In this document: positions 8,873-16,461 of the stretch, piece after piece
Layout: each line of letters begins with the position of its first letter
Position numbering within the stretch: position 1 is the stretch's first letter
The notes under the pieces: generated by a model
Seen by the model: only the letters and a program-made list of their open reading frames with translations
What the model was told of the DNA's origin: nothing
Databases searched by the model: none
Program-made: the position numbers and the translations under genes
NCBI RefSeq assembly: GCF_017916255.1
Contig: NZ_CP072827.1
Coordinates: 6,287,501-6,351,500 of the forward strand
DNA: 64,000 nt
From: Streptomyces mobaraensis NBRC 13819 = DSM 40847
Lineage (GTDB): Bacteria > Actinomycetota > Actinomycetes > Streptomycetales > Streptomycetaceae
Direction of reading: 5' to 3'

Positions 8873-9606
8873 TCGGCCTCGTGCTGGCAGCCGGCGCCGG
8901 ACGCCGTCTGCGCCCCTACACCGACACCCTCCCCAAGGCCCTGGTGCCGGTCGATGGCGACACCACCGTCCTCGACCTCACCCTGGCCAACTTCGCGGAG
9001 GTCGGTCTGACCGAGGTCGCGATCGTCGTCGGTTACCGCAAGGAGGCCGTGTACGCGCGGCAGGCGGCGCTGGAGGAGAAGTACGGCCTCAAGCTCACCC
9101 TGATCGACAACGACAAGGCCGAGGAGTGGAACAACGCCTACTCCCTGTGGTGCGCCCGTGAGGTCCTCGGCCGCGGCGTGATCCTGGCCAACGGCGACAC
9201 CGTGCACCCGGTCTCCGTCGAGAAGACGCTCCTCGACGCCCGCGGCAACGGCCAGAAGATCATCCTCGCCCTCGACACGGTGAAGAACCTCGCCGACGAG
9301 GAGATGAAGGTCATCGTGGACCCCGAGAAGGGCGTCCAGCGCATCACCAAGCTGATGGACCCGGCCACCGCGACCGGCGAGTACATCGGCGTCACCCTGA
9401 TCGAGGCCGAGGCCGGCGCCGAGCTCGCCGACGCCCTCAAGACCACCTTCGAGAAGGACCCCGACCTCTACTACGAGGACGGCTACCAGGAGCTGGTCAA
9501 CCGCGGCTTCAAGATCGACACCGCGCCGATCGGCGACGTCAAGTGGGTCGAGATCGACAACCACGACGACCTCGCCAAGGGCCGGGAGATCGCGTGCCAG
9601 TACTGA
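8869..9606 (+). CDS. Sugar/polyol-phosphate nucleotidylyltransferase
   Basis: A 245-aa NTP-transferase-fold protein. The N-terminal LVLAAGAGRRLRPYTDTLPK is the nucleotide-binding signature (GxGxRx-PxxK), followed by DNDKAEEWNNAYSLWCA and ANGDTVH, which holds the metal-binding Asp. It resembles the LicC/inositol-1-phosphate cytidylyltransferase type, so it may make the CDP-alcohol used by the flanking phosphotransferases; this is an inference from context. ATGA overlap with the upstream gene and a preceding ACAGGAG show translational coupling. Its 3' end overlaps the dehydrogenase start by 13 bases. The nucleotide (CTP versus UTP/dTTP) cannot be fixed from sequence alone. Confidence 0.9.
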   Translation: MIGLVLAAGAGRRLRPYTDTLPKALVPVDGDTTVLDLTLANFAEVGLTEVAIVVGYRKEAVYARQAALEEKYGLKLTLIDNDKAEEWNNAYSLWCAREVLGRGVILANGDTVHPVSVEKTLLDARGNGQKIILALDTVKNLADEEMKVIVDPEKGVQRITKLMDPATATGEYIGVTLIEAEAGAELADALKTTFEKDPDLYYEDGYQELVNRGFKIDTAPIGDVKWVEIDNHDDLAKGREIACQY

Positions 9607-10655
9607 CGAGGCTCATCCCCTCGCCGGTCGTCGTCGACATCCGGGCCGGGGCCCTGGACGATCTCGCGAGCGTCCTCGCGGACCAGCGGATCTCCAGCTC
9701 CGGCAAGCTGGCCGTCGCGATCAGCGGCGGCTCCGGGGCGGCGCTGCGCAAGCGGCTCGCCCCGGCGCTGCCCGGCGCCACCTGGTACGAGGTCGGCGGC
9801 GGCACCCTCGACGACGCCATCAAGCTGGCCGACGCCATGAAGTCGGGCCACTACGACGCCGTCGTGGGCCTGGGCGGCGGCAAGATCATCGACTGTGCGA
9901 AGTTCGCCGCCGCGCGCATCGGCCTGCCGCTGGTCGCCGTGGCCACGAACCTCTCCCACGACGGTCTCTGCTCGCCGGTCGCCACCCTCGACAACGACGC
10001 GGGCCGCGGCTCGTACGGCGTGCCCAACCCGATCGCCGTCGTCATCGACCTCGACGTCATCCGCCAGGCCCCCGGCCGCTACGTCCGCTCCGGCATCGGC
10101 GACGCCATCTCCAACATCTCCGCCGTCGCGGACTGGGAGCTGGCCAACCGGGTGCGCGGCGAGGACATCGACGGACTGGCCGCCGCGCTGGCCCGGCAGG
10201 CCGGCGAGGCCGTGCTGCGCCACCCCGGCAACGTCGACGACGACGGGTTCCTCCAGGTGCTCGCCGAGGGCCTCGTGCTCACCGGCATCTCGATGTCCGT
10301 GGCCGGCGACAGCCGCCCGGCCTCCGGCGCCTGCCACGAGATCAACCACGCCTTCGACCTGCTCTACCCCAAGCGCGCCGCCCCGCACGGCGAGCAGTGC
10401 GGCCTCGGCGCCGCCTTCGCCATGCACCTCCGCGGTGCCCGCGAGGAGTCCGCGCTGATGGTCGAGGCCCTGCGCCGGCACGACCTGCCCGTGCTCCCCG
10501 GCGACATCGGGTTCACCGAGGACGAGTTCGTCCGCGCCGTGGAGTTCGCTCCGCAGACCCGGCCCGGGCGGTACACCATCCTGGAGCACCTCGCCCTCAC
10601 CACCGACCAGATCAGGGACGCCTACGCCGACTATGCAGAAACCGTCAGTCGCTGA
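9594..10655 (+). CDS. sn-Glycerol-1-phosphate dehydrogenase-like iron/zinc alcohol dehydrogenase
   Basis: A 353-aa NAD(P)-dependent dehydrogenase of the AraM/archaeal G1P-dehydrogenase group. The nucleotide loop GLGGGKIIDCAKFAA, the family-typical TNLSHDGLCSPVATLD, and the metal-ligand segments SRPASGACHEINHAFD and HGEQCGLG are all present. Family knowledge suggests reduction of dihydroxyacetone phosphate to sn-glycerol-1-phosphate, the enantiomer used in archaeal lipids and rarely in bacteria. I start it at GTG 9594, five bases after GGGAG. In this operon it would supply a glycerol phosphate head group or repeating unit for activation by the preceding nucleotidyltransferase. Confidence 0.88.
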   Translation: MPVLTRLIPSPVVVDIRAGALDDLASVLADQRISSSGKLAVAISGGSGAALRKRLAPALPGATWYEVGGGTLDDAIKLADAMKSGHYDAVVGLGGGKIIDCAKFAAARIGLPLVAVATNLSHDGLCSPVATLDNDAGRGSYGVPNPIAVVIDLDVIRQAPGRYVRSGIGDAISNISAVADWELANRVRGEDIDGLAAALARQAGEAVLRHPGNVDDDGFLQVLAEGLVLTGISMSVAGDSRPASGACHEINHAFDLLYPKRAAPHGEQCGLGAAFAMHLRGAREESALMVEALRRHDLPVLPGDIGFTEDEFVRAVEFAPQTRPGRYTILEHLALTTDQIRDAYADYAETVSR

Positions 10656-11412
10656 ACTCCGGCCGGTCGTCCACCCCGCGGGGGTGAAGGACCGGCGCAG
10701 CGGTGAGCACTGGGCCGGCCGCCTGTACATGCGGGAGATCTCGCTGCGGGTGGACCGCCACCTGGTGAACACCCGTGTCACGCCCAACCAGCTCACCTAC
10801 CTGATGACCGTCGCGGGCGTCCTCGCGGCCCCGGCCCTGCTGGTGCCGGGGATCGCTGGCGCCGTGCTCGGCGCCGTCGCCGTCCAGCTCTACCTGCTGC
10901 TGGACTGCGTCGACGGCGAGATCGCCCGCTGGAAGAAGCAGTACTCGATGTCCGGGGTCTACCTGGACCGGGTCGGCGCCTACCTGTGCGACGCCGCCGT
11001 CCTCGTCGGCCTCGGCCTGCGCGCCGCCGACCTCTGGGGCAAGGGCGGTGCCGACTGGCTGTGGGCCTTCCTCGGCACCCTGGCCGCGCTCGGCGCCGTG
11101 CTGATCAAGGCGGAGACCGACCTCGTCGGCGTCGCCCGCCACCAGAACGGCATGCCACCGGTCAAGGAGGCCGCGGCCGAGCCGCGTTCCTCCGGCATGG
11201 CCCTGGCCCGCAAGGCCGCCGCGGCACTCCAGTTCCACCGGCTGATCCTCGGCATCGAGGCGTCGCTGCTGATCGTGCTCCTCGCGATCCTGGACCAGGC
11301 CCGGGGCGACCTGTTCTTCACCCGCCTCGGCACCGCCGTCCTCGCCGGCATCGCCCTGCTCCAGACGCTGCTGCACCTCGTGTCCATCCTCGCCTCCAGC
11401 AGGCTGCGATGA
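10633..11412 (+). CDS. CDP-alcohol phosphatidyltransferase family membrane protein
   Basis: A 259-aa protein with several hydrophobic segments (VAGVLAAPALLVPGIAGAV, WAFLGTLAALGAVL, SLLIVLLAIL). It has a CDP-OH-P motif near residue 97, DCVDGEIARWKKQYSMSG, continuing into GVYLDRVGAY. Two of the expected C-terminal acidic positions are G-x3-D-x3-D, and here the last Asp (the usual catalytic base) is Ala. Either a different residue takes the role or the enzyme has altered chemistry. It overlaps the dehydrogenase gene by 23 bases and is ATGA-coupled to the glycosyltransferase. Substrate unknown. Confidence 0.85.
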   Translation: MQKPSVAELRPVVHPAGVKDRRSGEHWAGRLYMREISLRVDRHLVNTRVTPNQLTYLMTVAGVLAAPALLVPGIAGAVLGAVAVQLYLLLDCVDGEIARWKKQYSMSGVYLDRVGAYLCDAAVLVGLGLRAADLWGKGGADWLWAFLGTLAALGAVLIKAETDLVGVARHQNGMPPVKEAAAEPRSSGMALARKAAAALQFHRLILGIEASLLIVLLAILDQARGDLFFTRLGTAVLAGIALLQTLLHLVSILASSRLR

Positions 11413-12305
11413 GCGCCCGGGGCCTGAAGGTCGGCGCGGTCGTCCTCACCATGGGCAACCGCCCCGCCGAGCTGCGCGCGCTGCTGGAGTCGGTCGCCAA
11501 GCAGGACGGCGATCCGATCGAGGTCGTCATCGTGGGCAACGGCGCGCCGCTGCCCGAGCTGCACGTCCCCGGGCTGGCCGTGCGGACCGTCGAGCTGCCC
11601 GAGAACGTGGGCATCCCGGCCGGCCGCAACGTCGGCATCGAGGCGTTCGGCCCGGCAGGACGCGACGTCGACGTCCTCCTCTTCCTGGACGACGACGGCC
11701 TGCTGCCCAACCAGGACACCGCCGAGCTCTGCCGCCGGGCGTTCGAGGCCGACCCGAAGCTGGGCATCATCAGCTTCCGGATCGCCGACCCGGACACCGG
11801 CGTCACCCAGCGCCGGCACGTCCCCCGGCTGCGTGCCTCGGACCCGATGCGCTCCTCCCGGGTGACCACCTTCCTGGGCGGCGCCAACGCCGTCCGCACC
11901 CGGGTGTTCGCCGACGCGGGCTGCCTGCCGGACGAGTTCTTCTACGCGCACGAGGAGACCGACCTCGCCTGGCGGGCCCTCGACGCGGGCTGGATGATCG
12001 ACTACCGGGCGGACATGGTCCTGCACCACCCGACCACCGCCCCCAGCCGGCACGCGGTCTACCACCGCATGGTGGCCCGCAACCGGGTCTGGCTGGCCCG
12101 TCGTAACCTCCCGGCCCTGCTCGTCCCGGTCTACCTCGGGGTGTGGATGCTGCTCACCCTGGCCAGGAAGCCCTCGATGCCGGCGCTGCGCGCCTGGTTC
12201 GGCGGCTTCAAGGAGGGCTGGACGACGCCGTGCGGCCCGCGCCGGCCCATGAAGTGGCGTACCGTGTGGCGCCTGACCCGGCTGGGTCGCCCGCCGGTGA
12301 TCTGA
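11409..12305 (+). CDS. Family 2 glycosyltransferase
   Basis: A 298-aa cytoplasmic GT-A enzyme. The N-terminal VVLTMGNRPAELRALLESVA nucleotide-binding strand is followed by ENVGIPAGRNVGIEA, the metal-binding LFLDDDG (DxD), and the catalytic-side AHEETDLAWRALDAGW near residue 180. It should transfer a nucleotide-activated sugar to a polymer or lipid acceptor. The ATGA overlap with the phosphotransferase and the following ABC exporter genes suggest that it decorates or builds the exported surface polymer. The donor sugar is not predictable. A hydrophobic segment near residue 235 (LLVPVYLGVWMLLTLA) could anchor it to the membrane. Confidence 0.92.
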   Translation: MSARGLKVGAVVLTMGNRPAELRALLESVAKQDGDPIEVVIVGNGAPLPELHVPGLAVRTVELPENVGIPAGRNVGIEAFGPAGRDVDVLLFLDDDGLLPNQDTAELCRRAFEADPKLGIISFRIADPDTGVTQRRHVPRLRASDPMRSSRVTTFLGGANAVRTRVFADAGCLPDEFFYAHEETDLAWRALDAGWMIDYRADMVLHHPTTAPSRHAVYHRMVARNRVWLARRNLPALLVPVYLGVWMLLTLARKPSMPALRAWFGGFKEGWTTPCGPRRPMKWRTVWRLTRLGRPPVI

Positions 12306-12374
12306 CAAGCTCTTGTCTGAGAGCATCGGGCGCTGCCGGGGGACCGTCCCCGGCAGCGCACCTTGAGGACGAAA

Positions 12375-13331
12375 GTGTCAACAGTGAGCGAGACAACGCA
12401 CGGCAGTGCGGTCGCCATGAGTGCTGCACCATCACCCGACGAGGGGCTGTCGGCCGCCGAGCTGGCGAGGAAGTACGGCCTGTCGGTCAGCGGCGCCCGC
12501 CCGTCGCTGCCGGAGTACGCCCGGCAGCTGTGGGACCGGCGGCACTTCATCCTTGCCTTCTCCCGGGCCAAGATGACGGCCCAGTACAGCAAGGCCAAGC
12601 TGGGGCAGCTCTGGCACGTGGCCACGCCCCTGCTGAACGCCATGGTCTACCTGCTGATCTTCGGCGTGCTGATGGGGCAGGGCGGAAAGCTCGGGGGAAT
12701 GGGGACCTACATCCCCTTCCTGGTGACGGGTGTGTTCGTCTTCACCTTCACCCAGAGCTCGGCGCTCTCCGGGGTCCGGGCCATCTCGGGCAACCTGGGG
12801 CTGGTGCGCGCCCTGCACTTCCCGCGGGCCGCGCTGCCGATCTCCTTCGCACTGCAGCAGCTTCAGCAGCTGCTGTTCTCCATGTGCGTGGTCTTCGCCT
12901 TCCTGATCGGTTTCGGCCATATGCCGGCGCTGTCCTGGCTGCTGATCGTGCCGGTGCTGGTGCTGCAGTTCGTCTTCAACACCGGCCTGTCGCTGATCCT
13001 GGCGCGGATGGGCAGCAAGACCCCGGACCTCGCGCAGCTCCTGCCGTTCATCCTGCGGACGTGGATGTACGCGTCCGGTGTGATGTACAACATGGTCGCG
13101 GCGCTGAAGAACGCGAAGGCGCCCGGCTGGGTCATCGACGTGCTGAGCGCCAACCCGGCCGCGGTCTACATCGACCTGATGCGGTCCTCCCTGATCACCA
13201 GCCACGCGGCCGAGAAGCACATCAACCTGCCGCAGCACGTCTGGCTGCTGGCCGTCGGCTGGGCCGTCGTCGTCGGCCTCGGGGGCTTCGTGTACTTCTG
13301 GAAGGCTGAGGAGCAGTACGGCCGTGGCTGA
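12375..13331 (+). CDS. ABC transporter permease, TagG/Wzm-like polysaccharide exporter
   Basis: A roughly 318-aa membrane protein of the ABC-2 polymer-export family. After a soluble N-terminus of about 50 residues and an amphipathic segment (AKMTAQYSKAKLGQLWHVA, typical of TagG/Wzm), about six hydrophobic helices follow, including AMVYLLIFGVLMG, VTGVFVFTFTQ and LSWLLIVPVLVLQFVF. It forms the membrane channel with the downstream ATPase, whose gene overlaps it by eight bases. GTG 12375 is preferred because GAGG lies six bases upstream; GTG 12384 is a later choice. Expected substrate is a lipid-linked teichoic-acid-like or other surface glycan. Confidence 0.92.
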   Translation: MSTVSETTHGSAVAMSAAPSPDEGLSAAELARKYGLSVSGARPSLPEYARQLWDRRHFILAFSRAKMTAQYSKAKLGQLWHVATPLLNAMVYLLIFGVLMGQGGKLGGMGTYIPFLVTGVFVFTFTQSSALSGVRAISGNLGLVRALHFPRAALPISFALQQLQQLLFSMCVVFAFLIGFGHMPALSWLLIVPVLVLQFVFNTGLSLILARMGSKTPDLAQLLPFILRTWMYASGVMYNMVAALKNAKAPGWVIDVLSANPAAVYIDLMRSSLITSHAAEKHINLPQHVWLLAVGWAVVVGLGGFVYFWKAEEQYGRG

Positions 13332-14112
13332 GCAGAGCACCGCCCCCGACGGGGCCCGTATCCCCACCGTGATCGCGGACGACGTGCACATCGTCTACCG
13401 CGTCTACGGCGGCAACACCGGCCGGGGCAGCGCCACCGCCGCGCTCAACCGGATCGTCAAGCGCACCCCGGGCGCCGGGGTGCGCGAGGTGCACGCCGTC
13501 AAGGGTGTGAGCTTCACCGCGTACCGGGGCCAGGCCATCGGCCTCATCGGCTCCAACGGCTCGGGCAAGTCCACGCTGCTGAAGGCCATCGCCGGGCTGC
13601 TGCCCACCGAGCGCGGCAAGGTCTACACCGACGGTCAGCCGTCCCTGCTGGGCGTCAACGCCGCGATGATGAACGACCTCACCGGCGAGCGGAACGTCAT
13701 CCTCGGCGGTCTCGCGATGGGCATGACCCACGAGGAGATCCGCGAGCGCTACCAGGACATCGTCGACTTCTCCGGCATCAACGAGAAGGGCGACTTCATC
13801 ACCCTGCCGATGCGGACGTACTCGTCCGGCATGGCGGCCCGGCTGCGCTTCTCCATCGCCGCGGCGAAGAAGCACGACGTGCTGATGATCGACGAGGCGC
13901 TGGCCACGGGTGACCGGTCCTTCCAGAAGCGCTCGGAGGCGCGGGTGCGCGAGCTGCGCCAGGAGGCCGGCACGGTCTTCCTGGTCAGCCACAACAACCG
14001 CTCGATCCGGGACACCTGCGACCGGGTCCTCTGGCTGGAACGCGGCGAGTTGCTGATGGACGGCCCGACGGACGAGGTCGTCCGGGCCTATGAGAAGGAG
14101 ACCGCCCGCTGA
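13324..14112 (+). CDS. ABC transporter ATPase, TagH/Wzt-like polysaccharide exporter
   Basis: A 262-aa ATPase with Walker A GSNGSGKSTLLKAIAG near residue 75, signature-like YSSGMAARLRFSIA, Walker B VLMIDEALATGD and the switch His in FLVSHNNRS. The order EVHAVKGVSFTAYRGQ before Walker A and the MIDEALATGD form are characteristic of TagH/Wzt polysaccharide exporters. There is no C-terminal carbohydrate-binding extension, so it is the short TagH-like form without substrate-recognition domain. GTG 13324 lies inside the permease gene, giving translational coupling. Last gene of the operon, followed by a strong hairpin at 14122. Confidence 0.95.
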   Translation: MAEQSTAPDGARIPTVIADDVHIVYRVYGGNTGRGSATAALNRIVKRTPGAGVREVHAVKGVSFTAYRGQAIGLIGSNGSGKSTLLKAIAGLLPTERGKVYTDGQPSLLGVNAAMMNDLTGERNVILGGLAMGMTHEEIRERYQDIVDFSGINEKGDFITLPMRTYSSGMAARLRFSIAAAKKHDVLMIDEALATGDRSFQKRSEARVRELRQEAGTVFLVSHNNRSIRDTCDRVLWLERGELLMDGPTDEVVRAYEKETAR

Positions 14113-14121
14113 GGGCGGAAT

Positions 14122-14157
14122 CGGGCCTCCCGCCGCGACCGCGCGGTGGGAGGCCCG
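14122..14157 (+). terminator. Terminator after the polymer operon
   Basis: A 16-base stem (14122-14137 with 14142-14157, one G-T pair) and a four-base loop, ten bases after the ATPase stop. No long T-run follows, as is common in Streptomyces. Confidence 0.75.
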
Positions 14158-14436
14158 TCTCCGTTTCCGTGTCAGAAAATGACATGGACGCGCATATTGA
14201 CTGGGACGGGTCCGGCAGGGCGTGGCATTGTATGGATCAAGCACGGACCTCGGCGAAGACCGCGTGCTTGTACGGCGTACGCTGTAGCGTGCTGTGCCAG
14301 GGAGGCGCCCGGCGATGCCGGGCACCGGGGGCGTTTCAGGGGCGGCTCACGGGGGAGCAGGGCAGGAGGCCGCGCTGCGGCGTGTCCGAAATAGGATGTT
14401 CTGGGTCGGCAGTGTAGAACGGGAGATGTGACGGCG
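14158..14436 (+). other. Upstream region of the hopanoid operon
   Basis: This 279-base gap holds no convincing long gene. It must contain the promoter of the hopanoid operon, but I cannot assign -35/-10 boxes with confidence; TAGGAT-like and TAGAAC-like hexamers near 14391 and 14415 lack good partners. An eight-base inverted repeat (CAAGCACG 14238-14245, CGTGCTTG 14263-14270) could be an operator or a leader-RNA hairpin. Confidence 0.4.
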
Positions 14437-14511
14437 ATGGCTGTGATGGCTGCGGGGCCTCTCCAGATCAGAGGCGCATACGCCGTCTGTGGTCCGGGCA
14501 GCCCGCGATGA
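14437..14511 (+). CDS. Possible 24-codon leader ORF coupled to hpnC
   Basis: ATG 14437 lies 11 bases after GGGAG (14421-14425) and opens a 24-residue frame (starts MAVMAAGPLQIR, ends GPGSPR). Its TGA at 14509-14511 overlaps the hpnC ATG in an ATGA junction. The hpnC start itself lacks a clear ribosome site, so translation may be delivered by re-initiation. GTG 14428 in the same frame is too close to the GGGAG. No conserved function is recognisable. Whether the peptide is made is unproven. Confidence 0.35.
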   Translation: MAVMAAGPLQIRGAYAVCGPGSPR

Positions 14512-15407
14512 CCGCGGGGACGGACGCGCACGCGCGTGCCGTGCTCGACAAGGCCGCGCACGAGAACTTCCCGGTCGCGCCGTTCTTCCTGCCGCGCGCC
14601 CGGCGTGACGATCTGATGGCGATCTACGGGTACGCGCGGCTGGTCGACGACATCGGCGACGGCGACGTGGCCCCCGGCGGGCGCGACGCCGAGCTGCTGG
14701 GCCTCGGCCGCGAGCGGGCGGACGACCGGCTCGCGATGCTCGACGCCTTCGAGGCCGACCTGCGGCGGGTCTTCGCCGACCACGGCACCGGCCCGCGCCA
14801 CCCGCTGCTCCGGCGGATCCGGCCGCTGGTCCGGCGGCACGGCCTCACCCCGGAGCCCTTCCTGGGCCTGATCGAGGCCAACCGGCAGGACCAGCGGGTG
14901 CGCCGCTACGCCACGTACGGCGACCTGGCCGCCTACTGCGAGCTGTCGGCGAACCCCGTCGGACGGCTTGTGCTCGGGGTCACCGGCACGGCCAGCCCCG
15001 AGCGGATCCGCCGCTCGGACGCGGTCTGCACGGCGCTCCAGATCGTCGAGCACCTCCAGGACGTGGCCGAGGACCTGGCACGTGACAGGATCTACCTCCC
15101 GGCCGAGGACATGGATCGTTTCCGGGTGAGCGAGGCCGACCTCGCGCGGCCCAGTGCGGGCGCGTCGGTGCGCGCCCTGGTCGCGTTCGAGGCGGAACGC
15201 GCCCGGTGCCTGCTGAATGAAGGGACCCCCCTGGTGGGTAGCGTCCACGGCAGGCTGAAGCTGTTGCTCGCGGGGTTCGTGGGCGGGGGGAGGGCCGCGC
15301 TCCGGGCGGTCGCCGCCGCGGGACACGACGTACTCCCCGGACCGCCCAAGCCCACCAAGCTCAGCCTGCTGCGCGAGGTGGGGGCGACACTGCGAAGAGA
15401 GGGGTGA
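14508..15407 (+). CDS. hpnC: Squalene synthase HpnC (hydroxysqualene synthase)
   Basis: A 299-aa trans-isoprenyl synthase of the squalene/phytoene synthase fold. The first aspartate-rich motif is ARLVDDIGDGD near residue 45 and the second is LQDVAEDLARDRIYLP near residue 185. In the HpnCDE route HpnC converts presqualene diphosphate to hydroxysqualene in the cytoplasm or at the membrane. The N-terminal KAAHENFPVAPFFLPRA is typical of HpnC rather than HpnD. ATG 14508 overlaps the stop of a tiny upstream frame; the GTG start of hpnD overlaps its stop. First enzyme gene of the hopanoid operon. Confidence 0.95.
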   Translation: MTAGTDAHARAVLDKAAHENFPVAPFFLPRARRDDLMAIYGYARLVDDIGDGDVAPGGRDAELLGLGRERADDRLAMLDAFEADLRRVFADHGTGPRHPLLRRIRPLVRRHGLTPEPFLGLIEANRQDQRVRRYATYGDLAAYCELSANPVGRLVLGVTGTASPERIRRSDAVCTALQIVEHLQDVAEDLARDRIYLPAEDMDRFRVSEADLARPSAGASVRALVAFEAERARCLLNEGTPLVGSVHGRLKLLLAGFVGGGRAALRAVAAAGHDVLPGPPKPTKLSLLREVGATLRREG

Positions 15408-16354
15408 GCGGGACCGTGATCGGAACGCCACACGCGTCCGCACCGGTACTCGCCGCGTACAGCTACTGCGAGGCCGTCACCGGACAGCAGGCCGGCAACT
15501 TCAGCTATGGGATCAGGCTGCTGCCCACCGCCAAGCGGCGGGCCATGTCCGCGCTCTACGCCTTCTCCCGGCGGGTCGACGACATCGGGGACGGGCCGCT
15601 GGACGACGAGTCCAAGCGGCTGCGGCTGGAGGAGACGCGCGCCGTGCTCGGCCGGATAAGGGACGGCGACGTCGAGGAGGACGACACCGACCCGGTGGCC
15701 GTCGCCCTGGCGCACGCCGCGCGGCGCTTTCCCATTCCGCTCGGCGCGCTCGACGAACTGATCGACGGCGTTCAGATGGACGTTCGCGGCGAGACCTACG
15801 AGACCTGGGACGACCTGGCGGTGTACTGCCGCTGTGTCGCGGGGTCGATCGGACGGCTCTCGCTGGGCGTGTTCGGCACCGTGCCCGGCGCACGGGACGC
15901 CGAGCGCGCCTCCGAGTACGCCAATACGCTGGGGCTGGCGCTCCAGCTCACCAACATCCTGCGTGACGTCCGGGAGGACGCGGCCAACGGCCGTACCTAC
16001 CTCCCCTCCGAGGACCTCGCCAAGTTCGGCTGCTCGGCCGGGTTCGGCTCCGCCGTCCCGCCGGAGGGCGCCGACTTCACCGGCCTGGTGGCCTTCGAGG
16101 TCCGGCGCGCCCGCGCGCTGTTCGCCGAGGGCATGCGGCTGCTGCCGATGCTCGACCGGCGCAGCGGCGCCTGTGTCGCCGCGATGTCCGGCATCTACCG
16201 CCGGCTGCTCGACCGCATCGCCGAGACCCCGCAGGCCGTGCTGCGCGGCCGGGTCTCGCTCCCCGGCCGGGAGAAGGCCCTGGTGGCCGTCCGCGGGCTG
16301 TCCGGCTACGACGCGCGCAGCGTCCACCGGCAGACCGCCAGGGGGCGCGCTTGA
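15404..16354 (+). CDS. hpnD: Presqualene diphosphate synthase HpnD
   Basis: Condenses two farnesyl diphosphates to presqualene diphosphate, the first committed hopanoid step. The 316-aa protein has the FSRRVDDIGDGPL aspartate motif near residue 60 and the LTNILRDVREDAANGRTYLP motif near residue 185, with the CVAGSIGRLSLGVFG segment between. GTG 15404 forms a GTGA overlap with hpnC. The TGA is shared with the ATG of a small coupled ORF (TGATG). Distinguished from HpnC by the second motif NILRD and the YCEAVTGQQAGNFSYG N-terminus. Confidence 0.96.
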   Translation: MSGTVIGTPHASAPVLAAYSYCEAVTGQQAGNFSYGIRLLPTAKRRAMSALYAFSRRVDDIGDGPLDDESKRLRLEETRAVLGRIRDGDVEEDDTDPVAVALAHAARRFPIPLGALDELIDGVQMDVRGETYETWDDLAVYCRCVAGSIGRLSLGVFGTVPGARDAERASEYANTLGLALQLTNILRDVREDAANGRTYLPSEDLAKFGCSAGFGSAVPPEGADFTGLVAFEVRRARALFAEGMRLLPMLDRRSGACVAAMSGIYRRLLDRIAETPQAVLRGRVSLPGREKALVAVRGLSGYDARSVHRQTARGRA

Positions 16355-16461
16355 TGACCCCCGCCCGCACCGGCGGGCCGGACGCCGGGGGACCGCGCGC
16401 GGGCGCAACCTCCGATGGCGCGGACGCGTCCCTGACAGCAGCCAGAAGGGTGGGAGCATGA
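16354..16461 (+). CDS. 35-codon small ORF coupled to both hpnD and hpnE
   Basis: ATG 16354 overlaps the hpnD stop (TGATG). After 35 codons the TGA at 16459-16461 overlaps the hpnE ATG (ATGA). The peptide is Gly/Ala/Arg-rich and ends DASLTAARRVGA; the ASLTA stretch recalls very short Streptomyces proteins grouped as DUF6380, from memory only. The precise fit between two start/stop overlaps argues that ribosomes traverse it. It is small enough to be chance, but S. coelicolor, as I recall, has an extra gene number between the hpnD and hpnE homologues. Function unknown. Confidence 0.5.
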   Translation: MTPARTGGPDAGGPRAGATSDGADASLTAARRVGA

